DNA of 64,000 bases from Myxacorys californica WJT36-NPBG1 (GTDB taxonomy: Bacteria > Cyanobacteriota > Cyanobacteriia > Leptolyngbyales > Leptolyngbyaceae): positions 24,277 through 88,276 of the forward strand of contig JAHHHO010000020.1 of NCBI GenBank assembly GCA_019359315.1. Direction: 5' to 3'. The position numbers and the translations under genes were made by a program. Positions 44,181 to 52,503 of the stretch are shown piece after piece (the first letter of the stretch is position 1; every line of letters begins with the position of its first letter). The notes under the pieces were generated by a model. It was given only the letters and a program-made list of their open reading frames with translations. It made no database searches and had not been told where the DNA came from.

Positions 44181-44690
44181 ATGAGAAAAACCCCACCTCT
44201 ACAGAACCCAGTTGCTGGTAATACAAATAAATATGATGCTTACCGCGAGGCATGGGAACGAATTCGATTAGCTCAAGAGAATCATTTCTTCTTAGAAGCC
44301 ATCACTATTCAAGAGAGCATCATTTCTGATCGGTTGATTAGTTATTTTTCAGGGTCGGCAGACTGCCAACCTCTTCCTTCAAAAAGAAGCTTCATTTCAT
44401 TCAAGCAATTAATTGATCACTGGCGTTCTGCGTTTCCCAATGGGCTCCCATCAGCCCCCTATCCAGACCTAATTGAAGCGGTTGACCGTTGGCGAGAAAC
44501 CAGGAATACAGCAGTTCATGCAATTGTTAAATCCGAGCCCAGTCAGACAGTTCAGCCCATCGATGCGTTTTTGCAGAAAGCTAGAGATGCAGCAGAGGAA
44601 GGAGAGCGTCTCACGAAAGAGGTATGCAAGTGGCGAAATCGGGAGAAAACAAAAGAACGACGATTGTCTTCCAGTCCAGTCCAAGAATAA
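44181..44690 (+). CDS. HEPN-like protein (169 aa)
   Basis: A 169-residue helical protein. ERIRLAQENHFFLEAITIQE then SIISDRLISYF resembles the first HEPN helices, and DRWRETRNTAVHAIVK contains the RNTAVH (Rx4H) motif of HEPN ribonucleases. HEPN domains act as RNases in toxin-antitoxin and defence systems. No MNT or other partner lies beside it. A strong terminator follows. Confidence 0.6.
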   Translation: MRKTPPLQNPVAGNTNKYDAYREAWERIRLAQENHFFLEAITIQESIISDRLISYFSGSADCQPLPSKRSFISFKQLIDHWRSAFPNGLPSAPYPDLIEAVDRWRETRNTAVHAIVKSEPSQTVQPIDAFLQKARDAAEEGERLTKEVCKWRNREKTKERRLSSSPVQE

Positions 44691-44775
44691 GCTGCTTCAC
44701 AATCCCATACTGAACACCGAGAGGAATGCCGGATTGATCTTGGGAATAACTAAGATCGAGGCATCAATACTTCGT

Positions 44776-44802
44776 CCCCCTGCTGTACGGTAGGGGGTTT
44801 TT
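44776..44802 (+). terminator. Terminator downstream of the HEPN-like gene
   Basis: CCCCCT and AGGGGG (44776-44797) form the stem of a short hairpin followed by TTTTTATT. Confidence 0.78.
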
Positions 44803-44828
44803 ATTGGCGTGCAGATGAGGGATGAAGA

Positions 44829-45200
44829 TTACCGATAACAAATCGAGTTGTTATTTTTGGAAATTTTGAAACACATGCCGCTATCGGATGCCATGGTGTA
44901 GGTTGCGTCTGAGCCGTCGACTTTAGCCGTTCCTTTTGCAACTCCCATGTGCAATGATTCAACCGTTAAGACCTCGATTTTGGTACGCACGCGATCGCTC
45001 CAGTCGAGCGTGACACTTTTTGGGATGAATCGCGAAAGCCGTCCTGAACTGGAGAAGCTGCACTTGTCACGCAAGTTGGACTTTTGAGAACTGAATGTGC
45101 AGCCTACCTTGGGTTGGCTTGCCAGTGAAGGATAAGGGGCAAGAGTTAGAGCGATCGCAGACGAGAAAACTACCGACTTCAATAACTTCACTGATTTCAT
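44829..45200 (-). CDS. Secreted hypothetical protein (123 aa)
   Basis: Signal peptide MKSVKLLKSVVFSSAIALTL then APYPSLAS. The mature part has four cysteines (GCTFSSQ; DKCSFSS; GMCFKISKNN; SICYR), probably two disulphides. Start at 45200 gives the best signal peptide. It resembles in layout, not clearly in sequence, the secreted protein at 13527-13919. Confidence 0.6.
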   Translation of the reverse strand: MKSVKLLKSVVFSSAIALTLAPYPSLASQPKVGCTFSSQKSNLRDKCSFSSSGRLSRFIPKSVTLDWSDRVRTKIEVLTVESLHMGVAKGTAKVDGSDATYTMASDSGMCFKISKNNNSICYR

Positions 45201-45345
45201 GAAAAGCTCTGTATAAGGCAACCGCCGCATCCTAGCCGGAAACTAAATCTTTGCTGCCCGCTTCTTGAACAATTCATGATCTCGTTATGCCAATCTACAT
45301 CACGGGGACTGGTGCTAGGGTATTGGGTATTGGTTTTTCTGACTG

Positions 45346-45579
45346 TTAGGTTAAATTACTCGCATTCTTAACTGCTTGCTTTAACTCTTCAAAGGTAAGA
45401 TGACCGTCTTCGTCTGAATCATACTGTGATAGTAACGCCTGGGGGCTACTGGTATTTGTTGCTGAGGAGATGACTGCACTTAAGCCAGGACTTAACAAAA
45501 GCTCATTAATGGAGAGTTTGCCGTCTTGATTGCCATCTAAGCTATTAAAAAGAGATTGAAGCTCTTGCTCAGTTGTCAT
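45346..45579 (-). CDS. EF-hand calcium-binding protein (77 aa)
   Basis: Two EF-hand loops, DGNQDGKLSINE (about 15-26) and DSDEDGHLTFEE (about 54-65), both with acidic residues at positions 1, 3 or 5 and Glu at 12. A small cytosolic calmodulin-like sensor or buffer. No effector is encoded beside it. Confidence 0.82.
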   Translation of the reverse strand: MTTEQELQSLFNSLDGNQDGKLSINELLLSPGLSAVISSATNTSSPQALLSQYDSDEDGHLTFEELKQAVKNASNLT

Positions 45580-45935
45580 AAGTTTCTACCTGAATTAATT
45601 TTTCAATTTCATAAACAGAATACCAGACAAAAGGAGAGCAGATTGAGGCTACTAATCAAGGGCCGCTCTCTATCAAGGAGCGCAACAAAAGAGCCTGATT
45701 TGTACCTCCTGACCGATTTCAGTTCGCCAAAGACCTCGCCTCAAGAGCCTTCTAAGCCTTGATGGAAGAGTGTTTCTAGTTCGCCAAGTTTAAGACCAAG
45801 CTCAACCCAAATGGGGGAGACCAGACAGGACACGGTCTTTCAGATCCAAACTTTCGTATTGTGGAGTATAGCTAGCGTCTTTCAGTTTGTGGATTCGCTT
45901 CCTACCTTTCCCACTTAAAAAATTAGGCAGAAGAA
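45580..45935. other. Intergenic stretch without recognised gene
   Basis: A 356-base gap. TAGTTCGCCAA-like words occur twice (near 45720 and 45778). Nothing else could be supported. Confidence 0.3.
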
Positions 45936-46142
45936 ATGACAGAGCAAGTATTTTTTGTTCAAATCCACAGAATCGACCCGTCTACAGGAGATCACACGGA
46001 ATTCGCGTTTTTCCATGAGGAGAATGCGGCGAGGCAGCATGCCGAAGAGCAGGGAGCACGTGAAGATTGTCGTAGCACAAGCATTTCAACGCTTGGGGAA
46101 AGACTTTCGAATGGAATGATTTTGCTAAACGACACACTCTGA
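45936..46142 (+). CDS. Small hypothetical protein (68 aa)
   Basis: MTEQVFFVQIHRIDPSTGDH then TEFAFFHEENAARQHAEEQG. Compact mixed alpha/beta composition, no cysteine-rich or membrane part. No family recognised. Confidence 0.45.
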   Translation: MTEQVFFVQIHRIDPSTGDHTEFAFFHEENAARQHAEEQGAREDCRSTSISTLGERLSNGMILLNDTL

Positions 46143-46543
46143 TAAGCACACGCTATCAGGTTGGAATTGCTGTTTAAGGACCGTCCTAAAGCTCCATCAA
46201 GGGCTAAAACCCTTGATACTTCGTTGTTGTGCTATGAACTTCTGCATTTTACGCAGTTAACCTAAACTCTGAAATGGTTGGTTAGAAGAAGTTTTGAAAG
46301 TTGTCTCTAAACGCTGGACTAAATTTCTGGACTAAACTTATTTGTTGAGCGAAAAGTAAAGCTCAATCTGTAGCAGCAACAAAGAAACTGGCATCAGGTT
46401 TTCTAATATCTAAATCTTGCCTTTAGTTGCACTGCCGACTAAATATGAGAATTACTCTCATTATTAGTTAATCAGTAGATTTAACTTTCTAAGTCTCGCG
46501 GGAAATCCTAAAATCAATCCTCGGAGCATCAGAACGTCTAGAG
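46143..46543. other. Intergenic stretch with one hairpin
   Basis: ATCAAGGG and CCCTTGAT (about 46197-46218) form a stem-loop after the preceding gene without a T-tract. TGGACTAAA occurs twice near 46315 and 46330. No gene is supported. Confidence 0.35.
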
Positions 46544-46578
46544 AAAAACCTCAGTCAACCAACAAAGGAAAACTGAGG
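46544..46578 (-). terminator. Terminator of the glycine-zipper gene
   Basis: On the minus strand CCTCAGT pairs with ACTGAGG and is followed by TTTTT. It lies 43 bases beyond the stop of the 96-residue protein. Confidence 0.65.
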
Positions 46579-46620
46579 CTTTTCGGTTGTGATCTCTGTA
46601 GGCTTAGTTGCGTTGGAAAG

Positions 46621-46911
46621 CTAGGACTTAAGCCACTTGTATAAACCGAAGCCAGCAGCAGCGACAACGACAGCAGGTAATGCAGCAGACGCAGCAATAA
46701 AAGCCGCACCGCCAGCCATACCCGCACCGCCAGCCGCTAAAGCACCTCCTCCTAATCCAGCTAAAGCCGAACTGCTTGCCGCCGCGCCATACAAACCCGC
46801 AGCATTTGCAGCCGCGATCGCACCACCATAAATTCCAGAAGCCGTTACAATCCCTGTTGCTGTACCCGCAGCACCAACAGCACCAACAGCAATTACATCG
46901 TTTTTATCCAT
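46621..46911 (-). CDS. Gly/Ala-rich membrane protein with glycine zippers (96 aa)
   Basis: Almost the entire protein is hydrophobic Gly/Ala repeat (AVGAVGAAGTATGIVTASGI; AGLGGGALAAGGAGMAGGAA) ending FGLYKWLKS. GxxxG zippers suggest tightly packed membrane helices, as in pore-forming bacteriocins, holins or membrane-damaging toxins. Which one cannot be told. The start at 46911 (MDKNDVIAVG) is preferred over one 11 codons upstream. Confidence 0.6.
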   Translation of the reverse strand: MDKNDVIAVGAVGAAGTATGIVTASGIYGGAIAAANAAGLYGAAASSSALAGLGGGALAAGGAGMAGGAAFIAASAALPAVVVAAAGFGLYKWLKS

Positions 46912-47013
46912 ACAACCCTTACTTGAGTAACAACTGAGTTGCAACCCTGCGCAAGAGTATTCTAATCACACACCAGAGCAGATAGGTAAGTAATATTACG
47001 GAATTGAAGCCAA

Positions 47014-47079
47014 ATCGCCTCAATCTCACTGTAGATGTTGATTGGGTGAACTTTACTTGGATGAGCAGGGACGCGATCG
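47014..47079 (+). repeat. 67-base dispersed repeat, copy B
   Basis: Second copy of the block at 42988-43054, again in front of a plus-strand gene (47187). It may carry a promoter or be a relic of duplication of a gene start. Confidence 0.7.
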
Positions 47080-47186
47080 GTTTCTGCATATGAAAAGACA
47101 ACTATAAACTTCCGGTAAAGGCTCAGGATTGCTTTTGACAGGTTTGTAGTCTGAAATCGACTGCTTGCAATCTTAGAGGAGCGATA

Positions 47187-47633
47187 ATGGCACAGGTTGA
47201 GGTACTTGGAGGAGAAATCCCAACAGGTAAATGGGATACAAAGTATCTTTTTGAAGATATTTTTCCTGAACTAGTTATCAACGTTGACGGTCAGTTTAGA
47301 AAATTAGACTTGAACAGCATTAAATCAGCAGAATTGGTAGACCAAGAGCAGATCAAGAGCATTGCATCTTCGGCAGGTTGGGGTATTGCGGCAGGGCTAG
47401 TTGCTGGAATCTTGACAGGTGGATTAGGGCTAATTGCAGGTGGGGTTGCTGGGGCGATCGCTAAAGGGCAAAAGACTGTAGTTACATTTATGTGTGAGCT
47501 AAGCGATGGGCGAAAATTCATTGCTGCTACAGATTCTCAAACCTGGAAGAAAATCATGGGCATTACTATGACTCCTGAAGATAAGAGATTCAAGCGTAAG
47601 GCGCTCCCTACGACAAAAATCGTTTCTATTTAG
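47187..47633 (+). CDS. Hypothetical protein with a glycine-zipper membrane hairpin (148 aa)
   Basis: A soluble N-terminal part (EVLGGEIPTGKWDTKYLFED) is followed by a hydrophobic Gly-rich hairpin (GWGIAAGLVAGILTGGLGLI then AGGVAGAIA) near 70-98 and a basic C-terminus. Two membrane-inserting helices are likely. AGAGGAG is placed just before the start. No known function. Confidence 0.55.
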   Translation: MAQVEVLGGEIPTGKWDTKYLFEDIFPELVINVDGQFRKLDLNSIKSAELVDQEQIKSIASSAGWGIAAGLVAGILTGGLGLIAGGVAGAIAKGQKTVVTFMCELSDGRKFIAATDSQTWKKIMGITMTPEDKRFKRKALPTTKIVSI

Positions 47634-47787
47634 TACAACTGTTTCTTAAAACTGATCGTTTGAAACCAAACAAACAGGGAGCTACTTTAGTACTGTAGGC
47701 TTAGTCCCTGTTTCGCTTGGGAATGAAGAGGTTTACGGAATCTATATTTATTAAGTGATCGCCCTTCAGAAATAAAGATTCTGTACT

Positions 47788-48087
47788 TCACTCCTCGCCT
47801 GCTTCCATCCGAGACAGCAAATTTTCTGCTGCCAGTTCGTTGTGGAGCATCTTCCAGGCAATGTCGCAAACTCTCACCGATGCATTGAGCTTTGCTGCTT
47901 CTGCGTGGGCGTCTCCATCGAAGGACGGCTTGACCAACTTCTTGGCACTGCGGATACAGCTTTCCATCAGTGAGAGCAAATCACCTTCGAGCCGATCCAA
48001 GCGATCGCGCTTTTGCTTCAAAATCGCTGCTTTTGAGGCGAGTTTTTCAACTTTTTCGGGTGATGGACGCTTGGAGCTGTTGGTCAT
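47788..48087 (-). CDS. Helical hypothetical protein (99 aa)
   Basis: A coiled-coil-rich protein (VEKLASKAAILKQKRDRLDR; LEGDLLSLMESCIRSAKKLV). No signal peptide. Composition supports a real protein; no family recognised. Confidence 0.5.
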   Translation of the reverse strand: MTNSSKRPSPEKVEKLASKAAILKQKRDRLDRLEGDLLSLMESCIRSAKKLVKPSFDGDAHAEAAKLNASVRVCDIAWKMLHNELAAENLLSRMEAGEE

Positions 48088-48324
48088 GTAGCCATTTTAG
48101 CGAAGGCATCCCCCCTCCCTATGGATTCTCATGCCTACAGAGGTATGGATCGGGATAATTCCATTCCAGGCATTACTTAAGCATCTGCTCAGAAGCGCGA
48201 TCTCCCGCTGCCAGACTAGGAGTTTTCAGTTTTGCCGATGCCGTCCAAATGGCGCAAATTGGCGGATGTTGATCACTACAAACCGCTGATTTCTCTGTTT
48301 TAAAAACGGATTATTCCAGAAAGG

Positions 48325-48351
48325 ATGTCTCCGTCATTGTGACGGAGACAT
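48325..48351. repeat. Perfect 12-base inverted repeat
   Basis: ATGTCTCCGTCA and TGACGGAGACAT flank TTG. It overlaps the 3' end of the small minus-strand frame at 48334-48531 and lies in a 250-base stretch with several hairpins. Confidence 0.6.
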
Positions 48352-48531
48352 ATAAAGAGATCCAAGCTCAGAAACACTGAAAGCCATGTCGCTAATGGTT
48401 CCTGACTTTTTGTCCACTACCGAAAGTGCCGCAGACAGTTCGCGCTTCAAACGCGACAATTCTTTATTACCAGATAATCCGGTAATAAAGAATTGTCGGC
48501 ATTCTTCTAACCATTTTGCGATCGTCCGCAA
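48334..48531 (-). CDS. Possible small protein spanning strong hairpins (65 aa)
   Basis: MRTIAKWLEECRQFFITGLS then GNKELSRLKRELSAALSVVD. It is read through an 18-base perfect inverted repeat (48456-48500) and a TTTCAAA-type palindrome. Either the protein is real with repeats embedded, or the frame is incidental to the repeats. Confidence 0.3.
   Translation of the reverse strand: MRTIAKWLEECRQFFITGLSGNKELSRLKRELSAALSVVDKKSGTISDMAFSVSELGSLYMSPSQ
48434..48501. repeat. TTTCAAA-type palindrome copy 3 joined to an 18-base perfect hairpin
   Basis: GACAGT and TCGCGCTTCAAACGCGA (48440-48456) lead directly into CGACAATTCTTTATTACC, which pairs perfectly with GGTAATAAAGAATTGTCG around a 9-base loop. The second stem is AT-rich and strong, and could form a cruciform or a transcript hairpin. 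Confidence 0.6.
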
Positions 48532-48719
48532 TCTGGCAATAGAAGCGATTGCGTGTTCAGAAGTTTGACTATGATAATCCCCCTAGTCTGGTCAGTTGGC
48601 TTGGCAAGGAGTTAAACGATCGACTGGACAAGATTTTACGGGAGATCAGCGATTGAGAATGCAAAGCTTACTAGTAGCCGCTGACTGCAACCGTTCAGTG
48701 CTGCTACATACATCCTGTA

Positions 48720-49385
48720 ATGAACATGAATGAAGAACAGACGCTCCGAGCTTGCCTTCGAGAACCGATTCCCCAGATTGCTGACGCTGCACGTTACTTG
48801 GACGCCGCCGTTTCGGCACACCTCGCCGGACAATCGGACTCGGCTGACGCTCTGATACGCCTCGCCAATATGCCAGCCATCAGAGATTGGACAGAGTCTC
48901 TATGGGGCAGCAACAGTTCCTACGTCCTGTATCGACCCGTGCCGGACGCACCGCCCAGCATTCCGAAACACCAACGCGTGGAGTGGCGAATGCCAACCGC
49001 GACCGAGAAACGCCGTTTGCACCAGCGGGACGGCTTTCATTGCCGGTTCTGTGGCATACCACTGATCCGCATGGAGGTTCGTAAGCGCATCAGAAGCGCC
49101 TATCCAAAGGCACTACCTTGGGGAAGAACCAACGTGACGCAACATGCCGCCTTCCAAGCGATGTGGCTCCAATACGACCATCTGCTGCCCCACGCCCGAG
49201 GCGGAAGCAACGATTTGGAGAACATGCTGCTCACTTGCGCACCCTGCAACTACGGTCGCAGGGACCGTATCTTACAGGAGGTTGGCCTAATTGACCCGAG
49301 AACGAGAGCAATCCTTTGCTCGTCTTGGGACGGACTTGAGCGCTTTCCCAATCAATCGCGCGATCGCGCCCTTTATCCTGCTTAG
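48720..49385 (+). CDS. HNH endonuclease
   Basis: A 221-residue protein. The HNH core is in the C-terminal half: RDGFHCRFCGIPLIRMEVRK, then QYDHLLPHARGGSNDLENML and LTCAPCNYGR. The CxxC...CxxC zinc pairs and the DH...N...H/N triad fit. The N-terminal 90 residues are unassigned. No RuvC domain is present, so it is not an IscB, although an orphan HEARO-like RNA lies 7 kb away. A homing or restriction-like role is possible. Confidence 0.8.
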   Translation: MNMNEEQTLRACLREPIPQIADAARYLDAAVSAHLAGQSDSADALIRLANMPAIRDWTESLWGSNSSYVLYRPVPDAPPSIPKHQRVEWRMPTATEKRRLHQRDGFHCRFCGIPLIRMEVRKRIRSAYPKALPWGRTNVTQHAAFQAMWLQYDHLLPHARGGSNDLENMLLTCAPCNYGRRDRILQEVGLIDPRTRAILCSSWDGLERFPNQSRDRALYPA

Positions 49386-49420
49386 GGGCATAATCAAACC
49401 GCCCCTTCTGCCATCCCCTC

Positions 49421-49528
49421 ATGACCCGACGACCATCGCCCCTCACTGTTCGCCCTAAAAACCTCGCGATCGCACTGCTAATCTCAGCCACTACAGTAAG
49501 CGTTCTGGCCATAGCGATCGCCCTTTAA
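49421..49528 (+). CDS. 35-residue single-pass membrane peptide
   Basis: MTRRPSPLTVRPKNLAIALL then ISATTVSVLAIAIAL: a basic N-terminus and one transmembrane helix. A homologous but broken copy is at 52064-52319 (KTRRPSLLTIQPKKLAIAT), which supports it being a real gene family of the element. Confidence 0.5.
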   Translation: MTRRPSPLTVRPKNLAIALLISATTVSVLAIAIAL

Positions 49529-49610
49529 CCTGTGCTAGAGAACGAACGCGTTTGAGCCCACTCAACTAGCCGTGCTCTACTCAGTTGGATCAGAGCTCAA
49601 CCCTCCCGTC

Positions 49611-51527
49611 CTAGACCGTGATGAAGTTGCTAGACGTCAGGGTTGTGGTATTGACTCCGGTTAGGGCAGCTAAAACTTCAGTGCCATTCAGAATGGTGTT
49701 GCCGCTAAAGGTCAGGGAACTAAAGCTCAATCCCCCGGATAGTCCGATGAGGTCTGTGCCCTCCTTAAAGTCGACGAGGGTATCGATGCCCGCTCCGGCT
49801 GATAACACAAAGATGTCACGGCCATTGCCACCAATCACCGTATCGTGACCCAGTCCTCCATCGAGCACGTCATCCCCATTCCTCCCCCTCAAGGTATCGT
49901 TGCCACCATTGCCCATCAAGGTGTCTTTGCCGTTACCGCCATCGAGCACATCGTTGCCCTCATTGCCCGTGAGCGTATCTTTGCCGTTGCCCCCGTTTTG
50001 CACGGTGCCGACTACCACGGTCACCGTTGCCGTCGATGTTCCTCCCATCCCATCACTGATGCTGTAGTTGAAGCTGGCGTTCCCGCTAAAGCCAGGAGCG
50101 GGGGTGAAGCTGATGGAGTCATCACTCGTGTTACTGGGGGTGCCGCTATCGCTCAGCCCAACGACGCCGTTGATCACACTACTTAATCCTGTAATACTGA
50201 GCAGGTCAGTGCCTAGGTCGTTCGCGAGCAGAGTTGCCACAGGAATATGAAGGGCTGTGTTTTGAGCTGCACTGACAGTGTCGTCTTGGGCAATTGGGGG
50301 TTGATTCGTCTGGGTCGTGTTGAGGTAGACCGAGACGACGTTGGGCATGCTGTAGAGGGTAACCAGGTCGGGCTTGCCATCAAGGTTGAAGTCGCCGACT
50401 GCTGCAGAGTTCAAACCGGGGAAGAAGGGCGGAAGACTACTCCCTCCAAAGTTAATGGCTGGGCCAAAGCTGCCATTGCCTTGACCCACCAGCAGCGAAA
50501 TATCGTTGGACCCACCGTTTGTGGTGACCAGGTCGGGCTTGCCATCAAGGTTGAAGTCCCCGATGGCGACAGAGTTGGGAGAATTACCGACTCCAAAGTG
50601 AACGGCCTGGTCAAAGCGGCCATTGCCTTGACCCAACAGTACCGAAACATCGTCGGACTCATCGTTTGCGGTGACCAAGTCGGACTTGCCATCGCCGTTG
50701 AAATCGCCGATGGCGACAGAGCCGGGAGGATTACCGACTCCAAAGCGAACGGCCTGGTCAAAGCTGCCATTGCCTTGGCCCAACAGTACCGAGACAGCCT
50801 TGGAATCGTAGTCTGCAGTGACCAAGTCGGCCTGGCCATCGTCGTTGAAATCGCCGATGGCTACAGAGCTGGAAGGACTACTTATGGAAAATCCGGTCCA
50901 GTCAAAGCGGCCATTGCCTTGGCTCAATAGCACTTCGACGCGGCCCATCCTTTCGTATGTGATGGCTAAGTCTGCCTTACCATCAGCGTTGAAGTCCCCG
51001 GCTGCTAAAGAGAGGGGTCGATCCCCCGATGAAACGGTAACAGCGGGGTCAAAGCTGCCATTGCCTTGACCCAACAGTACCGAGAGTGTGCCGCTGCCGG
51101 GCCTATAGTTTACGGTGGCTAGATCTGCCTTGCCATCGCCGTTAAAGTCGCCGACCACCACGGAGCGGGGAGTAGAGCCGACTCCAAAGTTCGTGGCCGC
51201 ACTAAAGCGGCCATTGCCTTGACCCAACAGTACCGAGACATCCTCGGAACTGGCGTTGCCGGTGACCAAGTCGGGCTTGCCATCGCCGTTGAAGTCCCCA
51301 ATCGCCACAGAGCGGGGACTAGTACCCACCCTTAAGTCAGGAGCTGAGGAAAAAGAAGGCGGGGGTGCTGGCATGGATGCCGCTGCCGCACTGCGAAGTC
51401 GATCGCCCGCCAGAGGATCCATCAGACGAGAGCTGAATGAATCAGGAGAGAAGGCACTATTGCCGGTGAGTGGAGTCGCAGCAGCTTGGGTTAAATCTGA
51501 GGCAGAAAAAGGGTGAGTGTTAAACAT
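49611..51527 (-). CDS. FG-GAP/VCBS repeat protein with RTX calcium-binding tail
   Basis: A 638-residue extracellular-type protein. Seven FG-GAP-like repeats with the pattern VAIGDFNGDGKPDLVT (about residues 75-400) form a likely beta-propeller. A cadherin/VCBS-like domain (DDTVSAAQNTALHIPVATLL; FNYSISDGMGGTSTATVTV) follows, then RTX nonapeptides such as GGNGKDTLTGNEGNDVLDGG near 530-585, and a C-terminal secretion-like region. There is no Sec signal, so type I export is likely. It may serve in adhesion or surface display. The start at 51527 (MFNTHPFSAS) is preferred to one 21 codons upstream. Confidence 0.85.
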   Translation of the reverse strand: MFNTHPFSASDLTQAAATPLTGNSAFSPDSFSSRLMDPLAGDRLRSAAAASMPAPPPSFSSAPDLRVGTSPRSVAIGDFNGDGKPDLVTGNASSEDVSVLLGQGNGRFSAATNFGVGSTPRSVVVGDFNGDGKADLATVNYRPGSGTLSVLLGQGNGSFDPAVTVSSGDRPLSLAAGDFNADGKADLAITYERMGRVEVLLSQGNGRFDWTGFSISSPSSSVAIGDFNDDGQADLVTADYDSKAVSVLLGQGNGSFDQAVRFGVGNPPGSVAIGDFNGDGKSDLVTANDESDDVSVLLGQGNGRFDQAVHFGVGNSPNSVAIGDFNLDGKPDLVTTNGGSNDISLLVGQGNGSFGPAINFGGSSLPPFFPGLNSAAVGDFNLDGKPDLVTLYSMPNVVSVYLNTTQTNQPPIAQDDTVSAAQNTALHIPVATLLANDLGTDLLSITGLSSVINGVVGLSDSGTPSNTSDDSISFTPAPGFSGNASFNYSISDGMGGTSTATVTVVVGTVQNGGNGKDTLTGNEGNDVLDGGNGKDTLMGNGGNDTLRGRNGDDVLDGGLGHDTVIGGNGRDIFVLSAGAGIDTLVDFKEGTDLIGLSGGLSFSSLTFSGNTILNGTEVLAALTGVNTTTLTSSNFITV

Positions 51528-51590
51528 GGCAGTAGTTGATTTATTAAAGGAATAGATTGGGTACGGACGAAGTAGCCCATTTTTTCTCAT

Positions 51591-52063
51591 GCCAAACTTT
51601 CACAGCGACCCTCTGTGCTAGCTGGATAGATAGCTCGAATACGCTTGCGGTTGCAGGGAGGAAGCGAGGGCTCAGAGTCGCGTGAATGCCCCCTTACCCA
51701 ACGCATTAGTCAAGCGCAAGCGTGGAATAGATGAGTCCTCTCTGGCGGTGCACCGGTCGGTTTGCAGCGTCTCACCCGGTGTTTTTACAATACTCTTATC
51801 GTTGTCCCATAGATACCAGTTTAAGTGAAGCTGCCCATTTCAACTTGGGGGTTCGCTCAAAATCAACCAAAGCGTGAGACGCTTGATTAGAAGCAGTTTG
51901 AAGCGATTGAAAGAGGGATGAATCAACTGGAAATGGAGGAATTTGACCGACCAGAGGGGGTCAGGATTTAGCAAAATTTAATATGCTGCACTTGGTACTA
52001 TTTAGCAGTGTGAAGATTAGCCCAACAACCGGGATTGACGATTCTACTCACCACTCCTCCCCA
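51591..52063. other. Intergenic stretch upstream of the FG-GAP gene
   Basis: Contains the promoter region of the FG-GAP gene on the minus strand, a hairpin followed by a T-tract on the plus strand at 51751-51786, and nothing else recognised. Confidence 0.35.
51751..51786 (+). terminator. Possible plus-strand terminator
   Basis: CACCGG and CCGGTG (51776-51781) enclose a 19-base loop and are followed by TTTTT. No plus-strand gene precedes it; a small RNA could. Confidence 0.4.
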
Positions 52064-52319
52064 AAGACTCGACGTCCATCGCTTTTAACTATCCAACCCA
52101 AAAAGCTTGCGATTGCTACGTAAGCTCCGAAGGATCGAGGTGAGCAGCGCGATCTCGATAGTAAGCGCTCTGGCACTAGCGATCCCTTGGAGCTTGGCAA
52201 AGCCAATCGCGCGCTTCTATCACCCTGTCATGGTGTGGGTGCATCACGGGGTTTGGTGTGCTGATGTGAACGCAGAAGCTAAGGTGCAGGCAGTTCATTA
52301 TGGAGCCGAGTGCGATTGA
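52064..52319 (+). pseudogene. Broken paralogue of the 35-residue membrane peptide, interrupted by a 27-base repeat
   Basis: The frame KTRRPSLLTIQPKKLAIAT matches MTRRPSPLTVRPKNLAIAL of the gene at 49421, with the ATG changed to AAG. The 27-base repeat at 52110-52136 then interrupts it. Similarity resumes after the repeat (SAISIVSALALAI versus SATTVSVLAIAIA) and runs to a C-terminal QAVHYGAECD that is shared with the peptide at 43936. Confidence 0.6.
52110..52136. repeat. 27-base dispersed repeat, copy 2
   Basis: Inverted copy of the repeat at 13249-13275 with one mismatch, here inserted inside a small membrane-peptide gene. One copy lies in the chromosome and one in the element, so it moves or is copied between replicons. 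Confidence 0.65.
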
Positions 52320-52503
52320 CCCCAAGATGAGGGACAGGGTTAAGGGTTCCAAGGTCTTTCTGCCGATCGCCCCACCACACACCAAGACAGAGCAGTGCAA
52401 AGAAAATCACCGCAATCAAGGGACGATCGCTCCCATTGATGAAGCCAGCATCACGAGCTAGATCGGCAGCATCGAGAATAGTTTCAGCGTCAGGCACAAG
52501 CAT
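52279..52503 (-). CDS. Possible small membrane protein (74 aa)
   Basis: MLVPDAETILDAADLARDAG then one transmembrane helix (RPLIAVIFFALLCLGVWWGD) and a basic tail. It runs against the broken paralogue. No clear ribosome-binding site and no family. Confidence 0.35.
   Translation of the reverse strand: MLVPDAETILDAADLARDAGFINGSDRPLIAVIFFALLCLGVWWGDRQKDLGTLNPVPHLGVNRTRLHNELPAP

Noticed and set aside
48720..49385. The HNH protein as the missing IscB partner of the structured RNA
   Set aside because: It lacks a RuvC domain and the PLMP-type N-terminus, and lies 7 kb away.
49611..51516. Long open frames on the plus strand opposite the FG-GAP gene
   Set aside because: They mirror the repeat structure of the minus-strand gene and have no protein-family character.
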